Origin: Herbaspirillum sp. ST 5-3
GTDB taxonomy: Bacteria > Pseudomonadota > Gammaproteobacteria > Burkholderiales > Burkholderiaceae_D
Direction: 5' to 3'
Assembly: GCF_004804275.1 (NCBI RefSeq)
Contig: NZ_STGI01000002.1
Span: 558,001-622,000 of the forward strand
DNA length: 64,000 nucleotides
The notes beneath the pieces are model-generated. The model was not told the origin of the DNA and did not search any database. It saw only the letters and a program-made list of their open reading frames with translations. Each line of letters starts with the position of its first letter. The first letter of the stretch is position 1. Of the stretch, positions 51,275 to 59,937 are shown in pieces. The position numbers and the translations under genes are program-made.

Positions 51275-54200
51275 TCAGTGCTTGTCGATCCCGTCGAACG
51301 AATATCGCTTTTCACGGAACAAGCGTATGCAGGCATCTACCGCCTGCGGGTCATACCAGCTTCCTCGATTGGTTTCGATCTGTTCCAGCGCTGCCTCAAG
51401 CCCGAGCCCTGGGCGATACGGACGATGCGAGGTCATCGCCTCCACCACATCGGCGACCGTCACGATGCGCGATTCGAGCAGAATCTCGTCACCCTTCAGA
51501 TGATTCGGATAACCCGAGCCGTCGAGGCGTTCATGATGCTCGAGGATGATGCGCGCAATCGGCCAGGGAAAGCGGACGTCCTTGACGATATCGTGTCCCG
51601 CCTGCGGGTGCGTCTTGATCAGCTCCAGCTCGATCGGGCTGATCTTTCCCGGCTTGTTCAGGATTTCTGACGGAACCTGGATCTTGCCGACATCATGGAT
51701 CGACGCCGCGAGGTGCATGCCCTCGATTGTCGACTCGGGCAGACCCATTTCGCGGCCGATGGCGCTTGCAAGCAGCGCCACCCGGCGCTGATGGCCGGCG
51801 GTGTAGGGGTCGCGCAATTCGAGTGTCGTGGCGATGGCCTGAATCGATTCCATCAGGCTCTGGCGCAGGATGGCGTCGTATTCCTGCTGCACTTTTGCCA
51901 TGCGGTCACGATCCGCACGCGTGCGCAAAGTGGTGATGCCAAATGCGAGATCATCGGCCATTTCCTGCAGCAATCTGACTTCGTCCGGGCTGAAGGCATC
52001 CGGCTCGGAGGCGTAAATCGTGAGCGAGCCGTGCACGCAGAAGGAATCGCCGAGCGGGAAGGATATGCTCGACTGGTACCCGCGTTTCAATGCTTCCTCG
52101 CGCCAGGGTTTCATGAGCGGGTTGGTTGCGAAATTGTGGTTCACCTGGGTGACGCCGGTTCGAATGGCGGTGCCGGTCGGTCCGCGACCGTTCTCGCTGT
52201 CCGACCAGAAAATCCGGGAAAGCGCGAGAAAGCCCTCGTCCCGTCCGAAGTGCGCAACAGGCTGTACCGTCTTTGATGCGTCGTGCAAGGCTTTTCCGAC
52301 CCATGCCATGGGATATCCGCCGATCTCGACGATGACGCGGCAGACCGCATTCAGGAGCGAGGTTTCGTCCCGCGCATGGATCAGCTTGTCGTTCACCGCG
52401 GAGAGTGTGCGCAGCGCCCGGTCGGCGCGCTCCAATGCGAGCTGATCTTCCTTGAGTCCCGTAATGTCGCGGCCGACACCCGACATCTTCAACGGCTTGC
52501 CGTCGCTGTCGAAGCTGACGCTGCCGTTGACGCCGATCCAGTGAATGCTCTTGTCCGGCCAGATTACCCGGAATTCGGCTGAATAATCTTCGTCGCCGTG
52601 AAGTGCACGGTCGATTTTATCGGCGAGCATGGTTTGGTCCTGCGGGTGAACCAGCTGAAAGAATGTTGCGCGATTCGCTTCCGATTGCTCCTTTGGCAAT
52701 CCGAGCAGTGCGATGAAATCGCCGGAATATTTGACCTTGTCGCGCGTCACGTCCCAGGTCCAGGCACCCATATGCGCTGCGCTCATGGCTTGCGCCAGAC
52801 GCTCTTCGCTGGTGAGCAGTTTTTCCTCTGCCGCCTTGCGTTGCGTGATGTCGTCGAGCGTCGCGACCACGCCTTCCAGCCTTCCGCTGGCATCGCGTAG
52901 CGGGGATGCGTTGACGGAAAGCAGGATGCGCTTTCCGTCGCGTCCTTCGATCGCCAATTCGCAGTCGTACACCGGGTGCTTGCTTGCCAGCACCCGGTGG
53001 AAGGGCAGATCGTCATCGGACAAAGCCTTGCCGTGCAGGTCCGTGATTCGCCAGCTTGCGGGGTTGTAGGGCAGCCGCATCAATTCTTCCTTGCTGCACT
53101 TCAGGATCTGCTGCGCTTCGGCGTTGACAAATTTCATGTGCCCGTCGAGATCCCACACCGTGATGCCGATCGGGCTGGTCGCCGTGATGTTTGAGAGCAG
53201 CGCGTGCGCCTGCTCAAGTGCGCGTTCCGCCTTCTTGGTTTCGGTGACGTCACGCGCAGCGACGAAGATGCCGGCAATCCGGCCCGCTTCGTCAAAGTGC
53301 ACGCTGCCGTTGCAGAGCACATGCGTTGCCCTTCCGTCGGTGTGACGGATTGCCAGCGCGTAGTCGCGCGCCAGGCCATGCTCGAGCACGGCCTTGAATA
53401 TCGCACGCGCCTTTTCCGGTTCGACGAAGTAAGTGCTGAAATCGCTTCCGATCAATCTCGCGCGAGGTATGCCGGTCACTTCCTCCATGGCGTGATTGGC
53501 CCCGGTCACCTTGCCACCCATGCCGACAGTAACCAGCGGGTCGAGGCTGGCTTCGATCAAGCCGTGCACATAGGCGGAAGCGGCGCGAGTTTTCGCTTCC
53601 GCCCGCACCAGTCGCTCGAACGGCTCGCGAACGCTGCTGATGAATACGGCGTGGTAGATGAAGCCGAACGACACCACGGTATAGACATGGCCGAGGAGAT
53701 TGAATACATCGGTCACGTCGGCGTACAGGGTAAAACACAACTCGCCAAGTATCGAGACAGCAGCGGCGGAGAAAAGGCTGGGGATGTTGTATGCCGGGTC
53801 CTGTCGCGGTATCCGGAAAAAGGCGATGGCGGCAATGGCGAAGAGGGCGACAAGAATGTATTCGGCACCGACTTTTATTTCTGTCAGGCCTTGTCCGGGG
53901 ATAAAGGTGCGCGGAAGCAGATCGCGATGAAACAGGCCGACCCAGCCGACCAGCAGCGCGACGGCCAGGCCACTGCCCAGCTGCATATAACGCACGGATG
54001 GCCGGGAAAGCGGCTTCCATGGGCGGAACGCCACGTACAGGAGCAATGCCGCGAACAGGTAACGTGCCGCGAGCCAGAAGTTGATCGCCTTTTCCGGATC
54101 AGCCGATGTGACGAACTCGGGCATGCCGGCAAAGGACAGCATATGGAAGGCATGAATAATGCCGGTGGCGAGCAGACCGGTCGCAAGCAGAATCGTGTTG

Positions 54201-54499
54201 CCCGGTCGCTCGCGGCTGTAGGCATTCCATGCGACGCCAAACACCATGCCGCACACCACGATCGCGAATGTCTCGAGTGTCGTGTGCAACCAGGCATAGT
54301 GAGATACGCCGGCGAATGCATGTTGGGGCGGCGCTTGCCAGACGATCAGGAAAATGACTGCAAGGGCGAACAGAAAGATGGCCTGACGCCGCTTGAGACG
54401 CTTCAATTCGGGAATATGCGGATGCGAGGACTGAGCGCTCGCGGCCTTGCCAGTTTGACCGGTGCCGGACAGCGGAATGGAAGAATTTTCTTGACTCAT
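51275..54499 (-). CDS. Membrane sensor c-di-GMP phosphodiesterase: MASE3-like, PAS x3, GAF, HD-GYP
   Basis: About 1074 residues. The N-terminal third has some eight hydrophobic segments (from IFLFALAVIFLIVW; FHMLSFAGMPEFVTSADPEKAINFWLAARYLFA in parts) resembling the MASE3 sensor. Three PAS units follow (GLIEASLDPLVTVGMGGKVTG; ITATSPIGITVWDLDGHMKF; MSAAHMGAWTWDVTRDKVKYSG), the last with a PAC-like end (GVGRDITGLKEDQ). Next is a GAF domain (VNDKLIHARDETSLLNAVCRV), then the HD-GYP domain with HDVGK near residue 935 and HHERLDGSGYP near 990. All HD and GYP residues look intact, so c-di-GMP hydrolysis is likely. Start ATG 54499 is preferred; a TTG at 54679 is possible. Single gene. Confidence 0.88.
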   Translation of the reverse strand: MSQENSSIPLSGTGQTGKAASAQSSHPHIPELKRLKRRQAIFLFALAVIFLIVWQAPPQHAFAGVSHYAWLHTTLETFAIVVCGMVFGVAWNAYSRERPGNTILLATGLLATGIIHAFHMLSFAGMPEFVTSADPEKAINFWLAARYLFAALLLYVAFRPWKPLSRPSVRYMQLGSGLAVALLVGWVGLFHRDLLPRTFIPGQGLTEIKVGAEYILVALFAIAAIAFFRIPRQDPAYNIPSLFSAAAVSILGELCFTLYADVTDVFNLLGHVYTVVSFGFIYHAVFISSVREPFERLVRAEAKTRAASAYVHGLIEASLDPLVTVGMGGKVTGANHAMEEVTGIPRARLIGSDFSTYFVEPEKARAIFKAVLEHGLARDYALAIRHTDGRATHVLCNGSVHFDEAGRIAGIFVAARDVTETKKAERALEQAHALLSNITATSPIGITVWDLDGHMKFVNAEAQQILKCSKEELMRLPYNPASWRITDLHGKALSDDDLPFHRVLASKHPVYDCELAIEGRDGKRILLSVNASPLRDASGRLEGVVATLDDITQRKAAEEKLLTSEERLAQAMSAAHMGAWTWDVTRDKVKYSGDFIALLGLPKEQSEANRATFFQLVHPQDQTMLADKIDRALHGDEDYSAEFRVIWPDKSIHWIGVNGSVSFDSDGKPLKMSGVGRDITGLKEDQLALERADRALRTLSAVNDKLIHARDETSLLNAVCRVIVEIGGYPMAWVGKALHDASKTVQPVAHFGRDEGFLALSRIFWSDSENGRGPTGTAIRTGVTQVNHNFATNPLMKPWREEALKRGYQSSISFPLGDSFCVHGSLTIYASEPDAFSPDEVRLLQEMADDLAFGITTLRTRADRDRMAKVQQEYDAILRQSLMESIQAIATTLELRDPYTAGHQRRVALLASAIGREMGLPESTIEGMHLAASIHDVGKIQVPSEILNKPGKISPIELELIKTHPQAGHDIVKDVRFPWPIARIILEHHERLDGSGYPNHLKGDEILLESRIVTVADVVEAMTSHRPYRPGLGLEAALEQIETNRGSWYDPQAVDACIRLFREKRYSFDGIDKH

Positions 54500-55027
54500 T
54501 GCTACGTATATCCGCGCGTATGCACGCTCGTCATCCAGTTCGTGCACCGGCACGATCCTTTTGATGTATGCAACGCTATATTGCTTAATAGTACTACTGT
54601 TTAACGCCTTGCAGAGCCGCCTGAGTTTTTCCAAGTCAAGAAATTTCCACGCCTCGGCAAGAAGCTGTTTTTCTTGCAATCATGCTGCCGGGGCCAATGA
54701 GACAGGCTCGTAAATCGCGCATGATTTGAACCGAGGTGCGCTGCCGGCCGTCTTTATCATTTAGGTTTGCATAGGCAGAGGAGCGGCGAAGAGAGTTAGT
54801 GAACCAGCGGGACGGGTCGACTGCGAAGTCGGGACGATCCGCCATCAGGAACGGGATAACAAAGTTGGCGCCGAACGTATTCACCTGAACAACTTCCATT
54901 CTTCGGTGCCTCATTTTATGACGGTACCCTTGCACGCGCCGCAGGGAGCGAAAAAGGGTTCATTGTTTTTTCAAATTGGTTGATAATGTCATCTATTGTG
55001 TGAAAACAAATTGATATTGCTAACCAA
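54500..55027. other. Region between the HD-GYP gene and the MarR gene
   Basis: About 530 bases. The minus strand carries a possible small gene (54636-54899, listed) and, in another frame, an open stretch continuous with the HD-GYP gene (54679-54500) whose translation looks coding-like (YSVAYIKRIVPVHELDDERA). The segment next to the MarR start (54955-55027) is AT-rich and presumably holds its promoter; no clean operator is seen. Confidence 0.45.
54636..54899 (-). CDS. Possible small hypothetical protein
   Basis: 87 codons from ATG 54899: MEVVQVNTFGANFVIPFLMADRP, then DPSRWFTNSLRRSSAYANLND and DGRQRTSVQIMRDLRACLIG. I recognise no family. The first 60 residues have an ordinary composition, unlike the arginine/serine-rich translations of non-coding frames here, so it may be a real small gene or a remnant of one. 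It ends inside the extended HD-GYP frame. No good ribosome binding site. Confidence 0.3.
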   Translation of the reverse strand: MEVVQVNTFGANFVIPFLMADRPDFAVDPSRWFTNSLRRSSAYANLNDKDGRQRTSVQIMRDLRACLIGPGSMIARKTASCRGVEIS

Positions 55028-55471
55028 ATGGCTGCCATGCTTTCAGACGAGGTGTTCGAGTCGATCCACACCATCATGCATCTCTATCGCTCCCGTCAGT
55101 ACCGTGGTTTGCGCGATGGGCCTCACGACATCACGCACATGGAAAACAAGGTGCTGGGTTTCTTTGCAAGGCATCCCGGCGCAACCCAGAGCGACCTTGC
55201 CACGCACTCGGGACGCGACAAGGCGCAGCTTGCGCGCCTGATTCGCGGCCTGCGCGACAAGGGATTGCTGGAGGCCCGCGTCGATGAGGACGACCGCCGC
55301 AGCACGCATCTGCAACTGACGCAGGATGGTCGGGCCATTCACAGGAGCCTGCACAAACAAGGATCTCGTCTGTCCGGTGTCGCAGTGAAGGGGCTGAGCG
55401 CAGAGGAATGCGGGCAGCTTGTGTCCTTGCTTCAGCGGGTGCGCGCCAATCTTGAATCCGAGCCCGAATAG
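55028..55471 (+). CDS. MarR-family transcriptional regulator
   Basis: 147-residue winged-helix protein. HITHMENKVLGFF-like DITHMENKVLGFFARHPGATQSDLA is the start of the DNA-binding domain. HSGRDKAQLARLIRGLRDKGLLEARVDEDDRRSTHLQL (in parts: DKAQLARLIRGLRDKGLLEA) is the HTH and wing with the conserved DRR. It lies 23 bp before an MFS drug-exporter gene on the same strand, so it probably controls that gene. The start at 55028 could also be the ATG nine bases later. Different in sequence from the MarR of the emr operon. Confidence 0.87.
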   Translation: MAAMLSDEVFESIHTIMHLYRSRQYRGLRDGPHDITHMENKVLGFFARHPGATQSDLATHSGRDKAQLARLIRGLRDKGLLEARVDEDDRRSTHLQLTQDGRAIHRSLHKQGSRLSGVAVKGLSAEECGQLVSLLQRVRANLESEPE

Positions 55472-55494
55472 CGAACCGCCCGAGGAGCCACGTT

Positions 55495-56703
55495 TTGCCG
55501 TCCTGGATACTTACCGCCACGCTTGCCGGGCTTGCAATGCTCGGCGCTTTCGCAATCGACACCTTCCTGCCGTCCTTTCCAGCGATTGCCGGACAGTTTT
55601 CGGTCAGCCTCGCCGTCGTGCAGCAGACCTTGAGCGCGTACCTGCTCGCCTTTTCCGTCATGAGCCTGTTTTATGGAACGCTGTCCGATTCCTTCGGGCG
55701 CCGTCCGGTCGTCCTGGCGTCCTTGCTGCTCTTTACTGCAGCCTCCATTGGTGCCGCACTCGCTCCCAGTTTCGGATGGCTGTTGACCTTTCGCGTGCTG
55801 CAAGGATTGTCGGCCGGCGGAGGGCGTGTGGTCGGCCAGGCGATCATCCGCGACCATTTCACAGGCGCGGCAGCACAACGCCTGATGTCGCACGTCACGA
55901 TGGTATTCGGACTGGCGCCGGCCATTGCGCCCGTGCTGGGGGGATATTTGCATGTCGCTTTCGGCTGGCGCTCGGTCTTCGTTTTCATGACCGTGTTCGG
56001 GCTGGCATTGCTCCTGGCATGTTTTCGCTTCTTGCCGGAGAGCTTGCCGCCGCAATCCCGTATTCGATTTCATCCGGTCACGCTGGCGGCAAATTATTGG
56101 AACGCGTTGCGGCATCCGCAATTCGTGGCCAGAACACTGGCCGTCGGACTCGCCTTTGGCGGAATGGGACTCTACATCGCCTCTGCACCGAGTTTCGTAA
56201 TCGGGATTTTGCATCTGCCCGAGACTGCTTTTGCCTGGCTGTTTTTGCCGATGATTGGCGGGATGGTGATCGGTTCCGCGCTCAGCGGCAAGCTGGCGCA
56301 TCGCATGCGGCCAAGCGCCTTGCTGCGGACCGGATTTGCCTGCATGGGAGTTGCTGCTGCCGGCAACTTGGCCTACAACGCGCTTTTCGTTGCCAAGGTG
56401 CCTTGGGCCGTCCTGCCCCTCATGCTCTACACATTTGGATTGGGTCTGACGATGCCAGTGATGAGCCTCATGACGCTTGACCTCTTTCCGAGGACGCGCG
56501 GACTGGCGGCATCCCTGATGAGCTTCGTGCAGATGCTGATTTTCTCTCTCGTGTCTGGCGTGGTTGCCCCGATGCTCTTTGATAGCGCAATTCAATTGGC
56601 GCAAGGCGTTCTTGCCTTTTTCATGCTCACTCTCGCTTGCTGGGCGATCGGTGCGCGAACTCGTAAAGAGCGAGAAATGACGAAACGGGAGAACCGAAGT
56701 TGA
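55495..56703 (+). CDS. Bcr/CflA-type MFS drug transporter
   Basis: 402-residue inner-membrane exporter with 12 hydrophobic segments. LAMLGAFAIDTFLPSFPAIAGQF in segment one (Asp-Thr-Phe/Tyr-Leu-Pro) and LSAYLLAFSVMSLFYGTLSDSFGRRPVVLASL (in parts: YGTLSDSFGRRPVVL, motif A) are typical of the Bcr/CflA group. FRVLQGLSAGGGRVVGQAIIRD and FGLAPAIAPVLGGYL (motif C) follow. The start codon is TTG at 55495, supported by GAGGAG seven bases upstream. Paired with the preceding MarR gene. Substrate not predictable. Confidence 0.9.
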   Translation: MPSWILTATLAGLAMLGAFAIDTFLPSFPAIAGQFSVSLAVVQQTLSAYLLAFSVMSLFYGTLSDSFGRRPVVLASLLLFTAASIGAALAPSFGWLLTFRVLQGLSAGGGRVVGQAIIRDHFTGAAAQRLMSHVTMVFGLAPAIAPVLGGYLHVAFGWRSVFVFMTVFGLALLLACFRFLPESLPPQSRIRFHPVTLAANYWNALRHPQFVARTLAVGLAFGGMGLYIASAPSFVIGILHLPETAFAWLFLPMIGGMVIGSALSGKLAHRMRPSALLRTGFACMGVAAAGNLAYNALFVAKVPWAVLPLMLYTFGLGLTMPVMSLMTLDLFPRTRGLAASLMSFVQMLIFSLVSGVVAPMLFDSAIQLAQGVLAFFMLTLACWAIGARTRKEREMTKRENRS

Positions 56704-56814
56704 AGCGCTCGCCAGTCTGCATCAAATGCGGTCGACATGACAAGCAGGCGGGGGAATAGTGGTGCCGGCTGTTAAAATGGGCGCCCTCACCAATCATCAC
56801 TGCCGGGCATCCCC

Positions 56815-57732
56815 ATGTTGAGTTACCGCCACGCCTTCCATGCAGGCAATCATGCCGACGTGCTGAAACACGTCGTGCTTATCCAGCTGCTGCGCTACCT
56901 CGGACAGAAGGACGCGCCGTACATGTACATCGATACGCATGCGGGCGCCGGCGTCTATGCGCTCGACACCGGATATGCAGCCAAGAACACCGAATACGAA
57001 TCCGGTATCAGCCGCTTGTGGGATCGCACCGATTTGCCGCCGGTCCTGGCCGATTACGTCGGCCTGATCAAGGAAATGAACCCGAGCGGCAAGATGCGCT
57101 ATTACCCGGGGTCTCCTTACTGTGCAGACAAGATCGCGCGCGAGCAGGACAGGATTCGCCTGTTCGAATTGCATCCGAGCGAGAGCAAAATTCTGGAAGA
57201 AAACTTCCGCAAAACCGAGGCCCATGCCGCTGCGCAAGGCCAGCGCCTGAACGCGCGCGGCAAGCGGACAATGATTCAGAAGACGGACGGCTTCACCGGC
57301 CTGAAGTCCTTGCTGCCGCCGCCGTCGCGTCGCGGACTTGTCCTGATCGATCCGCCCTATGAAGTGAAGGATGACTACCGGCGTGTGAAAGACACGCTGG
57401 TGGATGCATTGGACCGCTTCCCGACAGGCACCTATGCGGTCTGGTACCCGGTGCTCAACCGTATGGAGTCGCGTCAGTTGCCGGACAAGCTCAAGCGTTT
57501 ACCCGTCAAGGAATGGTTGAACGTCACCTTGTCCGTGTGCACGCCGTCACCCGATGGCTTCGGCTTGCACAGCAGCGGCATGTTCATCATCAACCCGCCG
57601 TGGACGCTGGAGCCGATGCTGCGCGAACTGATGCCGTATCTGGTGAAGGCGCTGGAACAAGACCCGGGCGCCGGGTTTACATTGGAAACCGGCACCGGGC
57701 TCAGCACCCAGAGCGGCGTGCGCCGCGGCTGA
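56815..57732 (+). CDS. rlmJ: 23S rRNA (adenine-2030-N6)-methyltransferase RlmJ
   Basis: 305-residue S-adenosylmethionine-dependent methyltransferase that modifies A2030 of 23S rRNA. The opening MLSYRHAFHAGNHADVLKHVVL is diagnostic. YIDTHAGAGVYALD is the SAM-binding motif I, and GLVLIDPPYEVKDDYRRV carries the catalytic DPPY motif. AVWYPVLNRMESRQLPDKLK and GMFIINPPWTLEPML follow as in E. coli RlmJ. A normal-length, intact gene standing alone; a 110-bp gap separates it from the MFS gene. Confidence 0.94.
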   Translation: MLSYRHAFHAGNHADVLKHVVLIQLLRYLGQKDAPYMYIDTHAGAGVYALDTGYAAKNTEYESGISRLWDRTDLPPVLADYVGLIKEMNPSGKMRYYPGSPYCADKIAREQDRIRLFELHPSESKILEENFRKTEAHAAAQGQRLNARGKRTMIQKTDGFTGLKSLLPPPSRRGLVLIDPPYEVKDDYRRVKDTLVDALDRFPTGTYAVWYPVLNRMESRQLPDKLKRLPVKEWLNVTLSVCTPSPDGFGLHSSGMFIINPPWTLEPMLRELMPYLVKALEQDPGAGFTLETGTGLSTQSGVRRG

Positions 57733-57914
57733 TCACGTGCTTATTTTCTGGAAAAATCGATCCTGCACAAGGCAAGACCTGTAACCATTTGAATCATTGA
57801 AACGATTTTCGATCATAGAGGGAGAAAATCAATTCAAGTTCGTCCGTGCTGTGCCGACCTCGTTTGAGCATGCGGCCCCGCCGGAGCGGCGTTCAAGGAA
57901 AAAGTACCGTGCCA

Positions 57915-59195
57915 ATGGACGATTTCGTAGCCAATATTTCACCGGAGATTTTCACTCGCGCGCATCCTGGACGGGAGTTTTTCCTCGCGCGACAACCCAT
58001 CCTCGATCGCGATCAAGAACTCATTGCGTACGAACTCCTGTTTCGCAGTGCCGCAGCAGGACCCGCCAACGTCACCGACGATGTTGCAGCGACAGCCACG
58101 GTTATCGCCCATGCTTCGGAGCTCGGCATGGAGAACGTCATCGGCGTTTCCCGCGCTTTCATCAACGTGGACGCCGTGGTCCTGATGAGCGACTTCATCC
58201 AGTTTCTTCCACGCGAGCGCGTTGTGCTCGAGATCCTCGAGACCGTGAAGGTCACGGACCGGCTGGTCGGGCGTGTGCAGGAACTCGTTCGCGAGGGATA
58301 CATATTTGCGCTGGACGATGTGGTCGCCGATTCGGATGGCGTGCAGAAGCTCTTGCCGTTGGTCGAAGTGATCAAGGTGGATATCAAAGGGGTAGAGCAA
58401 GGGGACTTGTCCCGACTGAGCGCCAGATTCAAGCAGGCAGAAAAGAAGTTGTTGGCAGAAAAAGTGGAGAATCTTGCGCAGTTCCAGATCTGCCTCGATC
58501 TTGGTTTCGACTATTTCCAGGGGTATTACTTCGCAAAGCCGCTGGTGCTGACGGGCAAAAAGCTGTCACCGTCACAGATGACTATCATGCGATTGATGGC
58601 GCAAATCATTTCCAACGCGGATAACGCCGAGCTTGAACGCAACATCAAGCGGGATGCTTCACTTGGCCTGATGCTCTTGCGACTCGCTAACGCGGCGGAA
58701 GGGCAGCGTATCGATTCGCTGGGACAGGCACTGACCGTCCTGGGGCGGGCTCAGCTGCAGCGCTGGCTGCAAATCCTGCTCTATGCCGAATTCGGCAAGC
58801 CGCGAGGCGTGGTGTCGCCGCTGTTTGTCCTGGCAACGACACGCGGGAAGCTGCTTGAACTGATGGCGGAGAAGATCCGGCCGGGGGATCAGGCGATGGC
58901 CGATACCGCATTTACGGTCGGCATCATGTCGCTGATGGATGCCTTGTTCGGACTGCCCATGGAAAAAGCACTGGCGCGCTTGCATGTGGCCGACCAAGTC
59001 AAGGATGCGCTCTTGTGGCGTAGCGGGGTTTTCGGCGACATGCTCATTCTGGTGGAATGCATCGAGCACATCGAGGAGTCCGGCGAACAGGCTCACGCGC
59101 TGCTGCAAAAACTGCAACTGTCGAGCGAAGACTTGTACGAACTGCAGCTTGCCGCCTTTGAATGGAGCAATGCGATTTCGCATAGCGCAAACTGA
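57915..59195 (+). CDS. EAL-HDOD signalling protein (YuxH-like), EAL domain degenerate
   Basis: 426-residue cytoplasmic protein. The N-terminal half is a shortened EAL fold: FFLARQPILDRDQELIAYELLFRS, LEILETVKVTDRLVGRVQELV, GYIFALDDVVADSDG, IKVDIKGVE, and CLDLGFDYFQGYYFAKP. The EAL signature itself is ELL, and the motifs that ligate metal are incomplete, so it is probably a c-di-GMP binder or inactive scaffold rather than a phosphodiesterase. The C-terminal HDOD domain (IKRDASLGLMLLRLANAA; ALTVLGRAQLQRWLQILLYAEFG) is typical of stress and motility regulators. Start ATG at 57915 (MDDFVANISPEIF). Stands alone between rlmJ and greB. Confidence 0.87.
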   Translation: MDDFVANISPEIFTRAHPGREFFLARQPILDRDQELIAYELLFRSAAAGPANVTDDVAATATVIAHASELGMENVIGVSRAFINVDAVVLMSDFIQFLPRERVVLEILETVKVTDRLVGRVQELVREGYIFALDDVVADSDGVQKLLPLVEVIKVDIKGVEQGDLSRLSARFKQAEKKLLAEKVENLAQFQICLDLGFDYFQGYYFAKPLVLTGKKLSPSQMTIMRLMAQIISNADNAELERNIKRDASLGLMLLRLANAAEGQRIDSLGQALTVLGRAQLQRWLQILLYAEFGKPRGVVSPLFVLATTRGKLLELMAEKIRPGDQAMADTAFTVGIMSLMDALFGLPMEKALARLHVADQVKDALLWRSGVFGDMLILVECIEHIEESGEQAHALLQKLQLSSEDLYELQLAAFEWSNAISHSAN

Positions 59196-59247
59196 TTGCC
59201 GTGACCGTCTGTCTCGAATGCGCCGCACAGGGCTACAATAGCCAATT

Positions 59248-59799
59248 ATGAGCAAAGCATTTGTCAAAGAATCGGACGACGATGATGACGTCGACGCCGC
59301 CTTGCCCGCCATACCGGCCGGCACGAAAAACTACATCACGCCGGCAGGGCACAAACGCCTGAAGGACGAGTTGTTGCATCTGATCGACGTCGACCGGCCC
59401 GAGGTGGTCGGCATCGTGTCGTGGGCCGCATCCAATGGCGATCGCTCGGAGAACGGCGACTACATTTACGGCAAGCGCCGCCTGCGCGAAATCGACCGCC
59501 GCATCCGCTTTCTGACCAAGCGCCTGGACAATGCCGAGGTGGTGGATCCGACCGTGCATCACGGCAGCGATCAGATCTTTTTCGGCGCGACCGTAACCTA
59601 TGAGAATCAGGCAGGCGACGAATTTACCGTCACCATTGTCGGCATCGACGAACTCGACCCCCTCAATGGCAAGATCAGCTGGATTTCCCCCGTGGCGCGC
59701 GCCTTGACCAAGGCCAGAGAGGGCGACTCGGTGGTGCTGAAAACGCCTGCCGGTATCGATGAACTCACCATCCTCGAAGTCAGCTATCCGGCGCCATAA
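59248..59799 (+). CDS. greB: Transcription elongation factor GreB
   Basis: 183-residue factor that stimulates RNA polymerase to cleave backtracked transcripts. After an acidic start (KESDDDDDVDAA) comes the Gre core: NYITPAGHKRLKDELLHL, then the coiled-coil tip with the essential acidic residues (WAASNGDRSENGDYIYGKRRLREI, in parts: GDRSENGDYIYGKRRLREID). The FKBP-like C-domain contains GATVTYENQAGDEFTVTIVG and ends GIDELTILEVSY. The GKRRLREIDRRIRFL pattern is that of GreB rather than GreA. The N-terminal Asp run is longer than in E. coli. Confidence 0.95.
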   Translation: MSKAFVKESDDDDDVDAALPAIPAGTKNYITPAGHKRLKDELLHLIDVDRPEVVGIVSWAASNGDRSENGDYIYGKRRLREIDRRIRFLTKRLDNAEVVDPTVHHGSDQIFFGATVTYENQAGDEFTVTIVGIDELDPLNGKISWISPVARALTKAREGDSVVLKTPAGIDELTILEVSYPAP

Positions 59800-59937
59800 G
59801 CGATCGGTGGTTGACTTGATTCGTGCCATGACAGGGCGCGAACAAATTGCACTGTTGTCACTGCTCGTCAAGGTGTCGTCATTTTCGCGGCACACAATGT
59901 GGCGAGCCAGCGTAGCTTAAAGAACACGAACGATTTC

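Noticed and set aside
53204-54604. Open frame of about 466 codons on the plus strand
   Set aside because: Antisense to the sensor part of the HD-GYP gene and without homology-like motifs.
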